Source of the DNA: Prosthecobacter gellanilyticus
Lineage (GTDB): Bacteria; Verrucomicrobiota; Verrucomicrobiia; Verrucomicrobiales; Verrucomicrobiaceae
Length of the DNA stretch: 64,000 nt
Direction of reading: 5' to 3'
NCBI RefSeq assembly: GCF_007992435.1
Contig: NZ_BKAG01000036.1
Span: forward strand, 1 to 64,000
This document shows positions 34,978 through 48,272 of this stretch, in pieces. Under the pieces are notes generated by a model. It worked only from the letters and a program-made list of their open reading frames with translations, was not told where the DNA came from and did not search any database. Both the position numbers and the translations under genes were made by a program. Position 1 is the first letter of the stretch, and each line of letters begins with the position of its first letter.

Positions 34978-36171
34978 ATGTCTCTTTCGGGCTCATTTCT
35001 ATATTATCCTTTTATCAATATCCCAGACAAGATGTTGGTTAATGCACTTCTCTTTCAAGAAAGAGCCCAACGAATAATACCTTCTTTTGGCGGAATGGAT
35101 GAAGAACGTTTTGAGAGCGCTCAAACTTCAAATGCGATATGTCGGCAGTATCTTGGATATGACTTTATTCAAGCCGCCGAGTTTTGGGAGGCTAGAGAAG
35201 ACGTGGCGCAGATGTTTTGTCACTTTTTAACAGATGCAGCAACCGCTAAAAATGGCGCTATATTTGAGTCCTTGCTTGGCAAAGATTATAAGCAAAAATT
35301 TGAGTTCAAAAATCGGCAGAATTTTGGATTCACCAGGCACTTCGTCTACGCACAAAAGTTTGATCAGCGAGTCTTTGAAAAGTTGTTAGAACTCGGTTGG
35401 GCACGGTTTGATGATGCCATGTACGCATGCGAATTGAGCAATGAATTATGCAATGTATACATGACCCTGCTGGCCTGTAGTATTTCCCAACGAAATGGTC
35501 AGCCAATTTCAACTGACATGAAAGTAGCGGAGGATATAATTCGGAACCCGTTGTTTAGAAAGTATTTCGGGAAGGTATTACCCTTCGAGGATGTGAGCGG
35601 GCGACTCCAAGATTTTTGCATCTCGCTTCTAATGCGTAATAACGCCGCAGATTTATCTGCCAAGCATGTGTCCATGGACGAAGTTCTAACAGTTCATGAG
35701 GCGGCAAGAATTAGAGCAGGTTTGGAGTCAGAGCGGAAAAGTTTTAGTGACGCTGTAACTAAGATGGTTGAGAAGGCGCGAATCACAGACCCAACTTCAA
35801 TTCCTGAGTTTTTGGCGCTAAATGCACAGGAGGTCATTTCTGCTGCGGAAGATTATGGAAGACTAACAAGAGAGGCCACAATGAATAATGTTGATAGAGA
35901 GCGAAAGAAGGTCATCCCAAATCTGAGTTCAGGCATATCTATAACACTTCCTCTTGCCAAACTCCTGATTGAATCATCAGGCAATAGCGCCGTGCCAGGA
36001 ATAGGGTCAATTGTAGGAACTGGTTTCGAAATGGCTGCACTTTATCTGCTATCAGCCGGTCTGTTTGAAGAGAAACAACAATTAAAGGAAACCGAGCGAA
36101 CGGAAATTGAGAAAGTGCATCTATTCATGAATCGTTTGTGGGACGCGAGAACTCAGCGCACTGGCTGCTAA
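34978..36171 (+). CDS. Unrecognised protein of the low-GC island
   Basis: 397 residues, mostly helical, charged, no signal peptide. A short hydrophobic stretch lies near the C-terminus (SAVPGIGSIVGTGFEMAALYLLSAGLF, about 340-365). No domain is recognised. Codon use is AT-rich, unlike the neighbouring core genes, so recent acquisition is likely. It converges with the caspase-kinase gene (95 bases between stops). A link to that pair is possible but unproven. Confidence 0.65.
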   Translation: MSLSGSFLYYPFINIPDKMLVNALLFQERAQRIIPSFGGMDEERFESAQTSNAICRQYLGYDFIQAAEFWEAREDVAQMFCHFLTDAATAKNGAIFESLLGKDYKQKFEFKNRQNFGFTRHFVYAQKFDQRVFEKLLELGWARFDDAMYACELSNELCNVYMTLLACSISQRNGQPISTDMKVAEDIIRNPLFRKYFGKVLPFEDVSGRLQDFCISLLMRNNAADLSAKHVSMDEVLTVHEAARIRAGLESERKSFSDAVTKMVEKARITDPTSIPEFLALNAQEVISAAEDYGRLTREATMNNVDRERKKVIPNLSSGISITLPLAKLLIESSGNSAVPGIGSIVGTGFEMAALYLLSAGLFEEKQQLKETERTEIEKVHLFMNRLWDARTQRTGC

Positions 36172-36266
36172 GATGCCCCTGCATTATTCAGAGTCTTCTC
36201 CCGCTGGCATTAAGCGGGCGCGTGGAAATACGATCTGCTAGCGGGTCCTTGATCCGCATGAGCATC

Positions 36267-37565
36267 TTAGGCCTTGTCACTCAGAAAGGCCTTGGTGTCG
36301 CCTAACAGTGACTCGATACTTCCTTCGTTCGTCAAAAGTTTGAAATTTGGCATGGTTGCAACTTTTGCTAGACCCCACGCATACTCTTGCATGTCTCGTT
36401 TCACGAAGGCGCGATAGTCGACCCCGAAGCGTGATTTTGGTGACGAATCTAGATGTCTTTTAAATCGAAGAGAAGAATTCGCATAGAGATAGAGTTCGAT
36501 CATGTTCCACCCTTGTTTTTTGAGCGTTTCGATCTCTTCCGGGCGACGTGAACCACAAATTACAATCTTGTTCATGTCCAGTCGTGAATCTAGCAGGTCA
36601 CGTGCAATAACGTCGAAAGAGTTGTCTTTCCAGACCACATCTTCCATAAATTCCTGAATATTGCCAGCAAAGCTCTCAGCTTGAAGGTAGCGCTGCCAAG
36701 CGAACGTGCTCATTTCCACGTGGACATATCCGAACTCACTCGCAATAAACTGACCGAGGGTAGTTTTACCTGCATTTGATGGCCCAGAGATAAGAATACA
36801 TTTTTTAGCTTCTGCCCCTAACCCGACCACCAATTTGCCCGTGACCAAGTCTATTAAACTCTTTTGGATCGGGGCTACAGCAGTGTATGGCCTCTGCTTA
36901 GAAAGTCTATACCGTTGACAAAGGCTGGCAACCTCCTCACAAACTTTTCTATCAAGATCAAGTGGTGTGATATGAGAAAGCTGCTTCAGCGCTCCTAAAA
37001 AAGCGTATGTGAAGACGCCGTGCCCGGGGTCCAATTCAACAAGCTCCTGGGACACTTCGCCCGGGCTGCATGCGAAAAAAGTTACAACCCCTCGCCTTCT
37101 GGCTAATTCAGCTGTCCTCTCTCCGAATGAATTCGCATCCCTTGTGAATTCAGAGCGGCACGCATCAATGATTAGAACCGCTGTCCCTGCTTTTGATGAT
37201 ACTAAAGATGCTATTACTTCATCGGTTGATATCGCGGATACTAAGTCCTTGGCTGTGTCGTTGCAAAGTAGATAGTCACGTCCTTCAAACTGACTGCCAT
37301 GACCGGCAAAATAGAAAAAAACTATATCAGACTCTCCTGCGTCTAGAGCACCTATCTTGGAAAGAACATCCCGAACCTCTGCTTGAGTAGGTCGTGGTGT
37401 GCCATTGGTTCCGGTACTGAGAGAGCACGATTGGAGGTTTTGAGCTAACCCGGTAAGCTCAGCGGCTATCTTTTCGGCATCGTTAACACAACAGCGAAGT
37501 GATCGGTAATTGATATACTCATTAATTCCGATAGAGAAAATATGAGTATGAAAGGCTGGGCTCAT
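36267..37565 (-). CDS. Caspase-like peptidase fused to a P-loop nucleotide kinase-like domain
   Basis: 432 residues. The N-terminal half is a C14 caspase/metacaspase domain: SIGINEYINYRSLRCCVNDA, catalytic His 89 in FFYFAGHGSQ and catalytic Cys 136 in LIIDACRSEF. The C-terminal half has a Walker A GPSNAGKT (261-268) in an NMP/dephospho-CoA kinase-like fold (later IVICGSRRPEEIETL and an Arg-rich helix near LRFKRHLDSS). Such proteins act in bacterial immunity and cell death in known cases; the substrate and trigger here are unknown. It sits 4 bases after the GHMP gene's stop, so the two are an operon, and both are AT-rich. Confidence 0.85.
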   Translation of the reverse strand: MSPAFHTHIFSIGINEYINYRSLRCCVNDAEKIAAELTGLAQNLQSCSLSTGTNGTPRPTQAEVRDVLSKIGALDAGESDIVFFYFAGHGSQFEGRDYLLCNDTAKDLVSAISTDEVIASLVSSKAGTAVLIIDACRSEFTRDANSFGERTAELARRRGVVTFFACSPGEVSQELVELDPGHGVFTYAFLGALKQLSHITPLDLDRKVCEEVASLCQRYRLSKQRPYTAVAPIQKSLIDLVTGKLVVGLGAEAKKCILISGPSNAGKTTLGQFIASEFGYVHVEMSTFAWQRYLQAESFAGNIQEFMEDVVWKDNSFDVIARDLLDSRLDMNKIVICGSRRPEEIETLKKQGWNMIELYLYANSSLRFKRHLDSSPKSRFGVDYRAFVKRDMQEYAWGLAKVATMPNFKLLTNEGSIESLLGDTKAFLSDKA

Positions 37566-37569
37566 GGGA

Positions 37570-38547
37570 TTAGGTTATTTTCGGGTAGCTAATGATGAAA
37601 CCTGAATCGGAAATAGAAGTCATCGTCAAGTGCAGAAAATGAAAACCGGACTGCGTAATCGCCCTCTTAACGTCTTCTGGTTTTGAAGTGAGTACGTACA
37701 TGGTTGGGCCCATGCTAGATAGGCCAAGTGCGTATTCTTGATGGTTTTGGAGCCAATATTCTCTGAATTGTTTGGTGACATCATGTTGATGATCCCACTC
37801 TATTTTCTTTAACCCGAGATCCTGAATCGAAGACAAAGATTGCTGTAAAGCTTCTTCATCGTGCTCGATTAGCGCTGGAAAAATTTGCGAGGCTGTAATT
37901 CCGATGAGTGAGCATGTCTCCTCAGAAGACACTGGGCAATGTTTCTTGAAGATGTCCACCTCCGCTTTGCCAAAGATTCCGATTTCAGCTACGCGGAAAT
38001 GCACAACGTGTAACCATTCTGCGTGTCGACGTAGGAGGAGCGGTGGCGGCGGGGCTAATGAAAGCGATGATGGTCCGAATGCAGACTTATCGTGAGGATA
38101 TTTGCGTCCGATATCCCAGACAATCCCGCCTCCGTCTGAAAGATGAACTCCCACACCAGAAGTTCCCCCTCTTCCTAAATAGCCAGCCATTTCGATGGCA
38201 TCAAACGCTAAACCTTCCACTTCACAGACGGCTCTGGCTGCCGCCAAAAGAAGCGACGTCTTTGCTCCAAGCCCGATATGAGATGCTAGAAAATGCCGAA
38301 CGTTCAGTTTAAGTGACAAAGCTCGAGGGAACCGTTGACCAAGCTTCGCCATTGCTTGGTCAATCAATACTTCTACTTCAGTGACTGGTTTATCGTCCTT
38401 GCTATCGGATAGGTGAATGTCAATAACCCATTTGGGTTCAGTCACGGCGAAACCAATACCACCATCTACACGACCAAATACACCAGATTCATTAATTAGT
38501 GAGATATGAATTCGAGCTGGTGCTTCGATCGTGAATAGTGGGGCCAT
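37570..38547 (-). CDS. GHMP-fold enzyme, beta-RFAP synthase-like
   Basis: 325 residues. FTIEAPARIHISLINESGVFGRVDGG at the N-terminus, GLGAKTSLLLA (92-102) and LGRGGTSGVGVHLSDGGGIVWDIGRKYP (124-151) follow the pattern of beta-ribofuranosylaminobenzene 5'-phosphate synthase, a GHMP-superfamily enzyme that condenses an aminobenzoate with PRPP in tetrahydromethanopterin synthesis. The actual reaction here is uncertain, as no other methanopterin genes are seen. ATG 38547 begins the conserved region; an in-frame extension to 38688 overlaps thiC. Base composition is AT-rich, and it is the first gene of an operon with the caspase-kinase gene. Confidence 0.8.
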   Translation of the reverse strand: MAPLFTIEAPARIHISLINESGVFGRVDGGIGFAVTEPKWVIDIHLSDSKDDKPVTEVEVLIDQAMAKLGQRFPRALSLKLNVRHFLASHIGLGAKTSLLLAAARAVCEVEGLAFDAIEMAGYLGRGGTSGVGVHLSDGGGIVWDIGRKYPHDKSAFGPSSLSLAPPPPLLLRRHAEWLHVVHFRVAEIGIFGKAEVDIFKKHCPVSSEETCSLIGITASQIFPALIEHDEEALQQSLSSIQDLGLKKIEWDHQHDVTKQFREYWLQNHQEYALGLSSMGPTMYVLTSKPEDVKRAITQSGFHFLHLTMTSISDSGFIISYPKIT

Positions 38548-38608
38548 GGGCGACTTTAGAGAATGGAATTTTGCTGCACTAGAGCCATAGAACGACGCTA
38601 TTTGATGG

Positions 38609-41428
<2,820 letters not shown>

Positions 41429-41429
41429 T

Positions 41430-44400
41430 TTACTTGATCCCGAGCACCTGGCGCAAGAACGGGGCTGTGCAGCTGGTCTTGTGCTTGGCCACTTCCTCCG
41501 GAGTGCCGCTGGCGACGAGCTGGCCGCCTTCGGCACCGGCTTCGGGGCCGATATCGAGAAGGTAGTCCGCTTCCGCAAACACGTCTGGATGATGCTCGAT
41601 CACGACCACAGTATGGCCTTCCTCGACGAGCCTGTGCAGCACATCCAGAAGCCGCGCCACATCGCTCATGTGCAGGCCGATGGTTGGCTCTTCGATGAGA
41701 TAGAGGTTTCGCTTCTCGGTCTTCAGACCGCGCAGCTTCTGGGTGATGGTCTTGCCCTGGCCGACGCTGAGTTCCGTGACCAGCTTCATGCGCTGGGCCT
41801 CGCCACCGCTCAAAGTCGGACTCGGCTGACCGAGTTGTAGATAGCCGACACCTGTGTCCGCGAGCAACTGCAGCGGCCGCGCGATCCTCGGCTGGCTGGC
41901 GAAGAACTCCGCTGCCTCTGTGATGCTCATGCGCAGGATCTGGCCGATGTTTTTGCCGTTGTACTCGATCTCCAGCGTGGCGCTGTTGAAGCGCAGGCCA
42001 TGGCAGCTTTCACAAGGCACGCGGGTCGTTGGCAGGAAGTTCATCTCCACCTTGATCTCGCCATTGCCCTGGCAGCTTTCACAGCGCCCGCCTTCGGTGT
42101 TGAAGGAGAAGCGTCCGCCATCATAGCCACGAGCCCGTGAAGCCGGAAGCTGCGCGAAGAGTTTCCGGATATCATCCAGCACGCCGACATAGGTCGCCGG
42201 GCAGGAGCGCGAGGTCTTGCCGATGGGCGATTGATCCACCTCGTGAACCGCCGAGAGCTGATCGAAACCGACCGCGCTCTTCCAGGGCTTCGCTTCCTTC
42301 CTGGCCGCACTCGTCTTGTTCGTCGCGATCTTCGCCGCAGGGCACAGCACGCTGTGCATAAAAGTGCTCTTGCCACTGCCGCTCACGCCAGTGATCACGG
42401 TGAGGCGGCCAATGGGGATGCTGATCTTCAGGTCACGCAGGTTGTTCGCCCGAGCGCCCTCGATGGTGAGCCAGCCTTCCTTCTTCTTGGCGGAGGGCAG
42501 GGGACGTCTCTCGCCACGCAGCGGATGCTTCAGCGGCGCGCGCAGTTCCTTGCCGGTGACGCTGTGCGGATCACTGAGGATGTGATCCAGCGAGCCCTGG
42601 CTGATGATCTCGCCGCCGAAGCGACCCGCGCCCGGCCCGAGGTCGATGATCGTGTCTGCGCGGCGCATGGTCTCGTCATCATGCTCGACCACGAGCAGCG
42701 AGTTGCCCTTGTCGCGCAAGGCCGTGAGCGTGTTCAGCAGGCGCACGTTGTCACGCGGATGCAGACCGATGGTCGGCTCATCCAGCACATACAGCACGCC
42801 GCGCAGGTTTGAGCCAAGCTGTGCCGCCAGCCGGATGCGCTGGGCCTCACCACCGCTCAGTGTGTCCGCGCTGCGATTGAGCTGCAGATAGCCCAGACCC
42901 ACTTCCTTCATGAAGTGCAGTCGCTGCTTGATCTCCACCAGGATATCTCGTGCGATCTCACCCTCCGTGCCGCTGAAGTGCAGCCTGGCCATCTCGACCT
43001 CCGCCTCTTCCGCAGCCAGCCCATTGAGGTCCTGGATGCGCAGATAAGGTGGCGCAAGCATCTTGCTTGCGGCCTTGCTGGATTTTTTTGATCCCTTGTT
43101 AGGCAGGCTGGTGTCTCCCTCCACCTTCAGCTTCACAAACATCGCGGTCTGGTTCAGACGGCTGCCGTGGCAGTGAGGGCAAGGGAGACGCACATTGTCG
43201 CCTTCGTCATCATCTTCGTGGCGGGTCAGGCGGCGTTCTTCCTCAAGCTCGGCTGCAAGCTGCGAGATGTCATCGCGATTCGGTGTCGCACCATGCGCGC
43301 TCACCACAAAGCCGAAGCCACGACAGTGCGAGCACCAGCCGTGCGGACTGTTGAAGGAGAACAAGCGCGGATCCAGTTCCTCAAAGCTCAGATCACATGT
43401 CGGACAGCTCATCTCCGTGCTCAGCACTTGCGTGGACTTGTCCGCAAAGCGCAGCTTGATCGTGCCCTTGCCCATCTTCAGCGCCTTGTCGACCAAGGGA
43501 CGCAGTTCCAGTGGCGACAGACCTTTCTGCACCTGTGCAATCACCGCATCGATGGTGTGCTCTTTGAATCGAGCGAGCGGTTTGAAGGTCAGCGTGTCCT
43601 TGAGTTCTCCATCCACCAGCAGGGTCTCGATGCCATGCTTGCGCGCATTCTCCGCCACCTCGGTGTGGAAGCCTTTGCGTGCCTTGATCAATGGCGCGAG
43701 CAGATGCAGTCCGCCGCGCTTCACATGATCCGAAATGGTCTGCGTGATAGCCGTGGCGCTTTGTTTGACCACGGGCACATCACACTTCGGGCAATACTGC
43801 GTGCCCAGCTTCGCAAACAGCAGTCGCAGGAAGTGCCAGACCTCTGTGACCGTGGCCACGGTGGACTTGCCACCGCCGCGCGAGATGCGCTGCTCGATGG
43901 CCACCGTGGGCGGCACGCCCGTGATCAGATCCACCTCCGGCTTCTCCATCTGCTCCACAAAGGTGCGCGCATAGACGGACATGCTGTCCAGGAACCGGCG
44001 CTGCCCTTCCGCAAACACGAGGTCAAAGGCGAGTGTGGACTTGCCGCTGCCGCTCAAACCCGTGACGACCACAAACTGGTCGCGGGGGATGTCGATGTTG
44101 ATGTTTTTCAGGTTGTGCTCGCGAGCGCCGCGAATGGAAATGGCGTTCGCTGTTCTCGGTTCACTGTTCTCGGTTGGTGACTTGCGAGGCGCGCTTAGCT
44201 TCTCGGCAACCGTGAACTGAGAACCGTGAACGGAGAACTTCTCCGCCAGATACTTTCCGGTCCAGGAAGCTTTGCATTCGGCCACAGTTTCGGGTGTGCC
44301 TGTGACCACGAGTTGTCCGCCTGCGGCTCCGCCATCGGGGCCGAGATCGATGACCCAGTCCGCGCACTGGATCACGTCCAGGTTGTGCTCGATCACGATG

Positions 44401-47228
44401 AGGCTGTTGCCTTCATTCACGAGGCGCTGAAGCAGCTTCACCAGGAGCGCGATGTCATCAAAATGCAGGCCTGTGGTCGGTTCGTCGAGCAAGAGCAGAG
44501 AGGTCTTGCTGTCCGGCACGCGCTGTGAAGCAGATTCGATCAGGTGACCGACAAGTTTGAGTCGCTGAGCCTCACCACCACTGAGGGTATTGAGCGGCTG
44601 GCCGAGCTTAAGATAACCAAGTCCGGCCTCAGTGAGAATGGAAAGTTGGTTAGCCACTTGAGCGGCCTTCTTGGCCTTCGCGAACTCGGGCTGGCGGAAG
44701 TAGTCCACGGATTCCTCGATGGTCATGCAGAGCACATCGTGGATGCTTTTGCCATGCAGCAGCACTTTGAGTGCATGCGGCTGGTACCGCTTGCCTTCGC
44801 ACTCCGGGCAGGTGACGAAGAGATCGCTGAGGAACTGCATCTCGATCTTCTCATAGCCCGTGCCCCAGCAACGCTCGCAGCGGCCCTCGCCGCTGTTGAA
44901 GGAGAAGAAGCCGGAGGTGATGCCCAGCGCCTTCGCGTCTTCACCATCGGCGAAGAGCTGGCGGATCGTGTCAAAGGCTCCGACATACACCGCAGGCGTG
45001 CTGCGCGGGGTGCGTGCCAGAGGTGACTGGTCCACCATCACTACCTGGCTGAGCTGCTCATGGCCGGTGATGCTTTTCACGCGGCCTGGCTCATCTTCAC
45101 TGACCTCGCCACGCAGTCTCAGCAGGTTCCGGTAAAGCACCTCATGGATGAGCGTGCTCTTGCCTGATCCTGAAACACCGGTGATGCAACAGAAGACACC
45201 GAGCGGGATGTCCACGTCGATGTTCTTCAGGTTGTTTTGACGTGCTCCACGAATGGACAAAGAGTTCGTGGTTCTCGGTTCACGGTTCTCGGTTTTTGTT
45301 TTGCGAGGGCTGGTCTTGCTGGCCGGAGAACTGGAAGCCGTGAACTGAGAACTGAGAACTGGTCTGCGGTTCTCCGGCACTGGGATCGATTTGATGCCGG
45401 AGAGATAATCACCCGTGAGTGATCCCTTCTTCATCATCAGTCCATCCAAGCCGCCGGAGTAGACCAGCTGGCCGCCTTTGTCGCCGCGACCGGGGCCGAT
45501 CTCGATGAGATTGTCCGCGGCGCGCATCACGCTTTCCTCATGCTCCACGACGAGGAGCGTGTTGCCCTTGTCGCGCAGGCCTTCCATGACGCCGATGAGG
45601 CGGCCGATGTCTCGCGGATGCAGGCCGATGCTTGGCTCATCCAGCACGAAGAGCGTGTTCACCAGCGAGGCGCCGAGACAGGTCGTGAGGTTCACGCGCT
45701 GAAGCTCGCCACCGCTGAGCGTGCGGGTTTGCCTATCCAAATGGATGTACCCGAGTCCGGCGCGGTCGAGATAACTCAAACGGCTGCCGATCTCATCACG
45801 CAGCATGCGTGTCGCGTTGTCGCCCTTCAGCACGGGCCAGTTTTGAGTCAGTGGCAGCAGATCGGTGACTGGCAGGTTCCATAGATCGGCGATGGTTTTG
45901 TCGCCAATGCGGAAGTGATACGCCTCTTTCTTCAGGCGGCCACCATCGCACTCCGAGCAGGTGGTGTAGGCGCGGTAACGGCTCAGGAACACGCGGACAT
46001 GCATCTTGTAGGCGCGTGCCTCCAGCCATTTGAAAAAGCCGCGCACGCCATACCACAGGCCGTTGCTCCAGGCGCGCTCGGGATCTTTGTCCTCGCCTTC
46101 GATGATCCACTTCTGCTCGTCGGCAGGCAGGTCGGCGAAGGCGGTGTCGAGGTTGATGCCCTTGCGCTTCGCAGTGCGCTCCAAGTCATCTTGACTCTCT
46201 TGATACGTGCTGCCGCTGAAGGCCTTCACCAGGCCCTCGCGGATGCTCAGAGACTCGTCCGGCATCGCCTTGCGCAGGTCGATGCCCAGCGTGCGCCCGA
46301 AGCCCTTGCATGCAGAGCAGGCGCCGATGGGATTGTTGAAGGAAAAGAGGCCTGGCGTGGGGGCGGGAAGAGTGATGTCGCAGTTCGCGCAGCGCCAGTC
46401 GGTCGAGAAGGAAAGTGTTCTCGGTTCGCTGTTCGCGGTTTTCGGCTGGCCTTCGGCTGTAAGGATCACCGTGAGCTGGCCTTTGCCGAGTCTCAAGGAG
46501 GCTTCGACGGCTTCGCTGAGTCGCGCGGTGTTCTTCTTTTCGAGGGTGACTCGGTCCTGCACCACGAGTACGATGGCGGGCAGTTTGCGGCCTTTGAGCG
46601 CGGTGGCTTCATCGGTGCGGATCAGCTCGCCATACACCCAGATGCGCAGATAGCCCTGGGCCTGGAGGAAGGGGAAGAAGTCCTCGGTCTTGGTGTCCTT
46701 CGGTACTGGCACGCCGAAGCCGATGAGCGCGTTTTGCCCGGCATGCTTGGTCAAAAGCTCCGCCTGGATACTCTCGGGCGTTTCTGGGCGCACGGGGCGA
46801 TGGCATTCCGGGCAGGTGCCCTCGGCCAGGCGCGGGAAGAGCATTTTGAGGTAGTCATTGATCTCCGTGATCGTGCCCACCGTGCTGCGCGTGGAGCGGA
46901 TGTTATTGACCTGCTCGATCGCGATGGCCGGCGGGATGCCGTGGATGGCATCCACCTTCGGCTTGTCCATGCGCTCAAAGAACTGTCGGGTGTAGGGGGA
47001 GAAGGTCTCCACATACCGCCGCTGGCCTTCCGCATAGATGGTGTCAAAGGCCAGGGAGGACTTGCCGCTGCCGCTGGGGCCGGTGACCACGCTCAGCTTG
47101 CCCAGGGGCAGGTCCAGGTCGAAGCCGCGCAGGTTGTTTTGCCTCGCGCCGCGGATCTGGATGGCATCCGTGGGGGCGACAGGAGCGACAACAGCAGGCT
47201 TTGAGGGGGCGGCGGCTTTCTTCGGCAT
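41430..47228 (-). CDS. uvrA: UvrA tandem fusion (double excinuclease ABC subunit A)
   Basis: 1,932 residues, two complete UvrA units in one chain. Four Walker A motifs are visible near residues 50, 675, 1050 and 1615, and four signature LSGGE segments near 500, 886, 1456 and 1806, plus zinc-finger cysteines of each UvrA. UvrA ordinarily has about 950 residues; Chlamydia carries a similar roughly 1,800-residue fused form, so this fits the PVC superphylum. Linkers hold three in-frame heptanucleotide-derived insertions (about residues 260-270, 620-655 and 995-1025). The protein scans DNA for damage in nucleotide excision repair; whether both units are active is unknown. Confidence 0.94.
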   Translation of the reverse strand: MPKKAAAPSKPAVVAPVAPTDAIQIRGARQNNLRGFDLDLPLGKLSVVTGPSGSGKSSLAFDTIYAEGQRRYVETFSPYTRQFFERMDKPKVDAIHGIPPAIAIEQVNNIRSTRSTVGTITEINDYLKMLFPRLAEGTCPECHRPVRPETPESIQAELLTKHAGQNALIGFGVPVPKDTKTEDFFPFLQAQGYLRIWVYGELIRTDEATALKGRKLPAIVLVVQDRVTLEKKNTARLSEAVEASLRLGKGQLTVILTAEGQPKTANSEPRTLSFSTDWRCANCDITLPAPTPGLFSFNNPIGACSACKGFGRTLGIDLRKAMPDESLSIREGLVKAFSGSTYQESQDDLERTAKRKGINLDTAFADLPADEQKWIIEGEDKDPERAWSNGLWYGVRGFFKWLEARAYKMHVRVFLSRYRAYTTCSECDGGRLKKEAYHFRIGDKTIADLWNLPVTDLLPLTQNWPVLKGDNATRMLRDEIGSRLSYLDRAGLGYIHLDRQTRTLSGGELQRVNLTTCLGASLVNTLFVLDEPSIGLHPRDIGRLIGVMEGLRDKGNTLLVVEHEESVMRAADNLIEIGPGRGDKGGQLVYSGGLDGLMMKKGSLTGDYLSGIKSIPVPENRRPVLSSQFTASSSPASKTSPRKTKTENREPRTTNSLSIRGARQNNLKNIDVDIPLGVFCCITGVSGSGKSTLIHEVLYRNLLRLRGEVSEDEPGRVKSITGHEQLSQVVMVDQSPLARTPRSTPAVYVGAFDTIRQLFADGEDAKALGITSGFFSFNSGEGRCERCWGTGYEKIEMQFLSDLFVTCPECEGKRYQPHALKVLLHGKSIHDVLCMTIEESVDYFRQPEFAKAKKAAQVANQLSILTEAGLGYLKLGQPLNTLSGGEAQRLKLVGHLIESASQRVPDSKTSLLLLDEPTTGLHFDDIALLVKLLQRLVNEGNSLIVIEHNLDVIQCADWVIDLGPDGGAAGGQLVVTGTPETVAECKASWTGKYLAEKFSVHGSQFTVAEKLSAPRKSPTENSEPRTANAISIRGAREHNLKNINIDIPRDQFVVVTGLSGSGKSTLAFDLVFAEGQRRFLDSMSVYARTFVEQMEKPEVDLITGVPPTVAIEQRISRGGGKSTVATVTEVWHFLRLLFAKLGTQYCPKCDVPVVKQSATAITQTISDHVKRGGLHLLAPLIKARKGFHTEVAENARKHGIETLLVDGELKDTLTFKPLARFKEHTIDAVIAQVQKGLSPLELRPLVDKALKMGKGTIKLRFADKSTQVLSTEMSCPTCDLSFEELDPRLFSFNSPHGWCSHCRGFGFVVSAHGATPNRDDISQLAAELEEERRLTRHEDDDEGDNVRLPCPHCHGSRLNQTAMFVKLKVEGDTSLPNKGSKKSSKAASKMLAPPYLRIQDLNGLAAEEAEVEMARLHFSGTEGEIARDILVEIKQRLHFMKEVGLGYLQLNRSADTLSGGEAQRIRLAAQLGSNLRGVLYVLDEPTIGLHPRDNVRLLNTLTALRDKGNSLLVVEHDDETMRRADTIIDLGPGAGRFGGEIISQGSLDHILSDPHSVTGKELRAPLKHPLRGERRPLPSAKKKEGWLTIEGARANNLRDLKISIPIGRLTVITGVSGSGKSTFMHSVLCPAAKIATNKTSAARKEAKPWKSAVGFDQLSAVHEVDQSPIGKTSRSCPATYVGVLDDIRKLFAQLPASRARGYDGGRFSFNTEGGRCESCQGNGEIKVEMNFLPTTRVPCESCHGLRFNSATLEIEYNGKNIGQILRMSITEAAEFFASQPRIARPLQLLADTGVGYLQLGQPSPTLSGGEAQRMKLVTELSVGQGKTITQKLRGLKTEKRNLYLIEEPTIGLHMSDVARLLDVLHRLVEEGHTVVVIEHHPDVFAEADYLLDIGPEAGAEGGQLVASGTPEEVAKHKTSCTAPFLRQVLGIK
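44152..44239. repeat. Heptanucleotide inverted tract inside uvrA (linker before second unit)
   Basis: Left arm GTTCTCG GTTCACT GTTCTCG (period seven) and right arm reading CGTGAAC TGAGAAC CGTGAAC, with about 45 bases between. It encodes, on the minus strand, a linker (SVHGSQFTV...[10 protein letters not shown]) that separates the two UvrA units. Confidence 0.75.
45271..45362. repeat. Heptanucleotide inverted tract inside uvrA (first unit)
   Basis: Left arm GTTCTCG GTTCACG GTTCTCG, right arm CGTGAAC TGAGAAC TGAGAAC (period seven) in opposite orientation. It encodes the in-frame linker before the second ABC domain ([11 protein letters not shown]). Confidence 0.75.
46417..46448. repeat. Heptanucleotide tract inside uvrA (near the N-terminal unit)
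   Basis: GTTCTCG GTTCGCT GTTCGCG GTTTTCG, period seven, no inverted partner. It encodes a short insertion ([13 protein letters not shown]) at about residues 260-270. Confidence 0.7.
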
Positions 47229-47339
47229 GGGGGTGGGCGTAGGTAGTGGCTACGTTTGCCGGGTGCAAGTTGGAAGGTGTTCTTTTGAACTTTATGAGTT
47301 GACGCGGTGATTTCGGGGCGAAAGCAGGGGGCCCCGCCT

Positions 47340-47831
47340 TCATGCCAACGCCAGCTCATACCTGGACACGAAATACGGTCCTACCTGCCGGTCGCTGTGA
47401 TGCTTGAAGCCGAAGCGCTCGTAGACTTCCCGGAGGCGGGTGCGGTCTGCTTCACAGTCTAGACGCAGGTAGCGCCTCCCCAGTTCGCGAGTGCGATCCG
47501 CTGCCCATTGCAGCAACTGCTTCGAGATACCGCCGCCCGCTGCTGCGCGGCTCACGGCCAGGCGATGGACATAGGCGGCCTCGCCTTCTTGCAGGTCGGG
47601 CCAGAAGAGCGGATCCTCGAGCTGGAACTTCACGGTGCCCACACAGACTCCGTCTTTCTCCGCCAGGTAAAACAAGCCATCCAGCACGTCTTGCTCGATG
47701 TTGTCCGGCAGCAATTCATCCGCCTTCCACATCGGCGTACCTTGCTGCTGCAACCACTCCGCTGCTTCACCGAGGATGGCAGAGACGACTTGGATGTCGT
47801 TGGAGTCGGCGGGGCGTATGTGGAGGGACAT
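47340..47831 (-). CDS. GNAT family N-acetyltransferase
   Basis: 163 residues. VYFLAEKDGVCVGTVKFQ-like strands and RLAVSRAAAGGGISKQLLQWAADRTRELG, the acetyl-CoA pyrophosphate-binding loop, mark a GNAT enzyme. Acceptor unknown. ATG 47831 begins the fold; an upstream in-frame ATG at 47918 would extend into the leader. Confidence 0.85.
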   Translation of the reverse strand: MSLHIRPADSNDIQVVSAILGEAAEWLQQQGTPMWKADELLPDNIEQDVLDGLFYLAEKDGVCVGTVKFQLEDPLFWPDLQEGEAAYVHRLAVSRAAAGGGISKQLLQWAADRTRELGRRYLRLDCEADRTRLREVYERFGFKHHSDRQVGPYFVSRYELALA

Positions 47832-47923
47832 GGCGAGCCAAGGTGTTACGCGGGTGGCTGGCGAACGGGGATCAAAATGATTGCCACGATGGCCGTGATT
47901 TGAGATCATCGTGATCAAAGGTT

Positions 47924-48196
47924 ATGCGACTCACTCGCCCAGCAGGCCGGTTTCCGAAAGCAGCCGGATTCTACAACTATGAAATGTCGTTCGTCGGCCT
48001 CCTCTTGGCAGGCCCGTCATTTATACTGATGCCGTTTTTGGTTCGCGCTGAATGGAAGGGATGGGCTGTCGGCGGACGGTGCCTTTTCATCTTGGGCTTG
48101 GTGCTGATGGTAGTGGACGAGCTTCAGTATCGACGATTGATGCGATTGCTTCGTGAACTTTCCAAAAAGTCATCCGATAAGGAGACGGGAGACTGA
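47924..48196 (+). CDS. Small two-helix membrane protein
   Basis: 90 residues with two hydrophobic helices (SFVGLLLAGPSFILMPFLV and CLFILGLVLMVVDEL) and a charged C-terminal tail. No family recognised. The first helix could start at ATG 47984. Stand-alone and uncharacterised. Confidence 0.45.
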   Translation: MRLTRPAGRFPKAAGFYNYEMSFVGLLLAGPSFILMPFLVRAEWKGWAVGGRCLFILGLVLMVVDELQYRRLMRLLRELSKKSSDKETGD

Positions 48197-48272
48197 ATGG
48201 AATGAGTTGCTTCGGTCGTGATTTATTTTGGCGATTGTCATTTGAAGGCCTGGATGACAAAAATCGCGTCTC

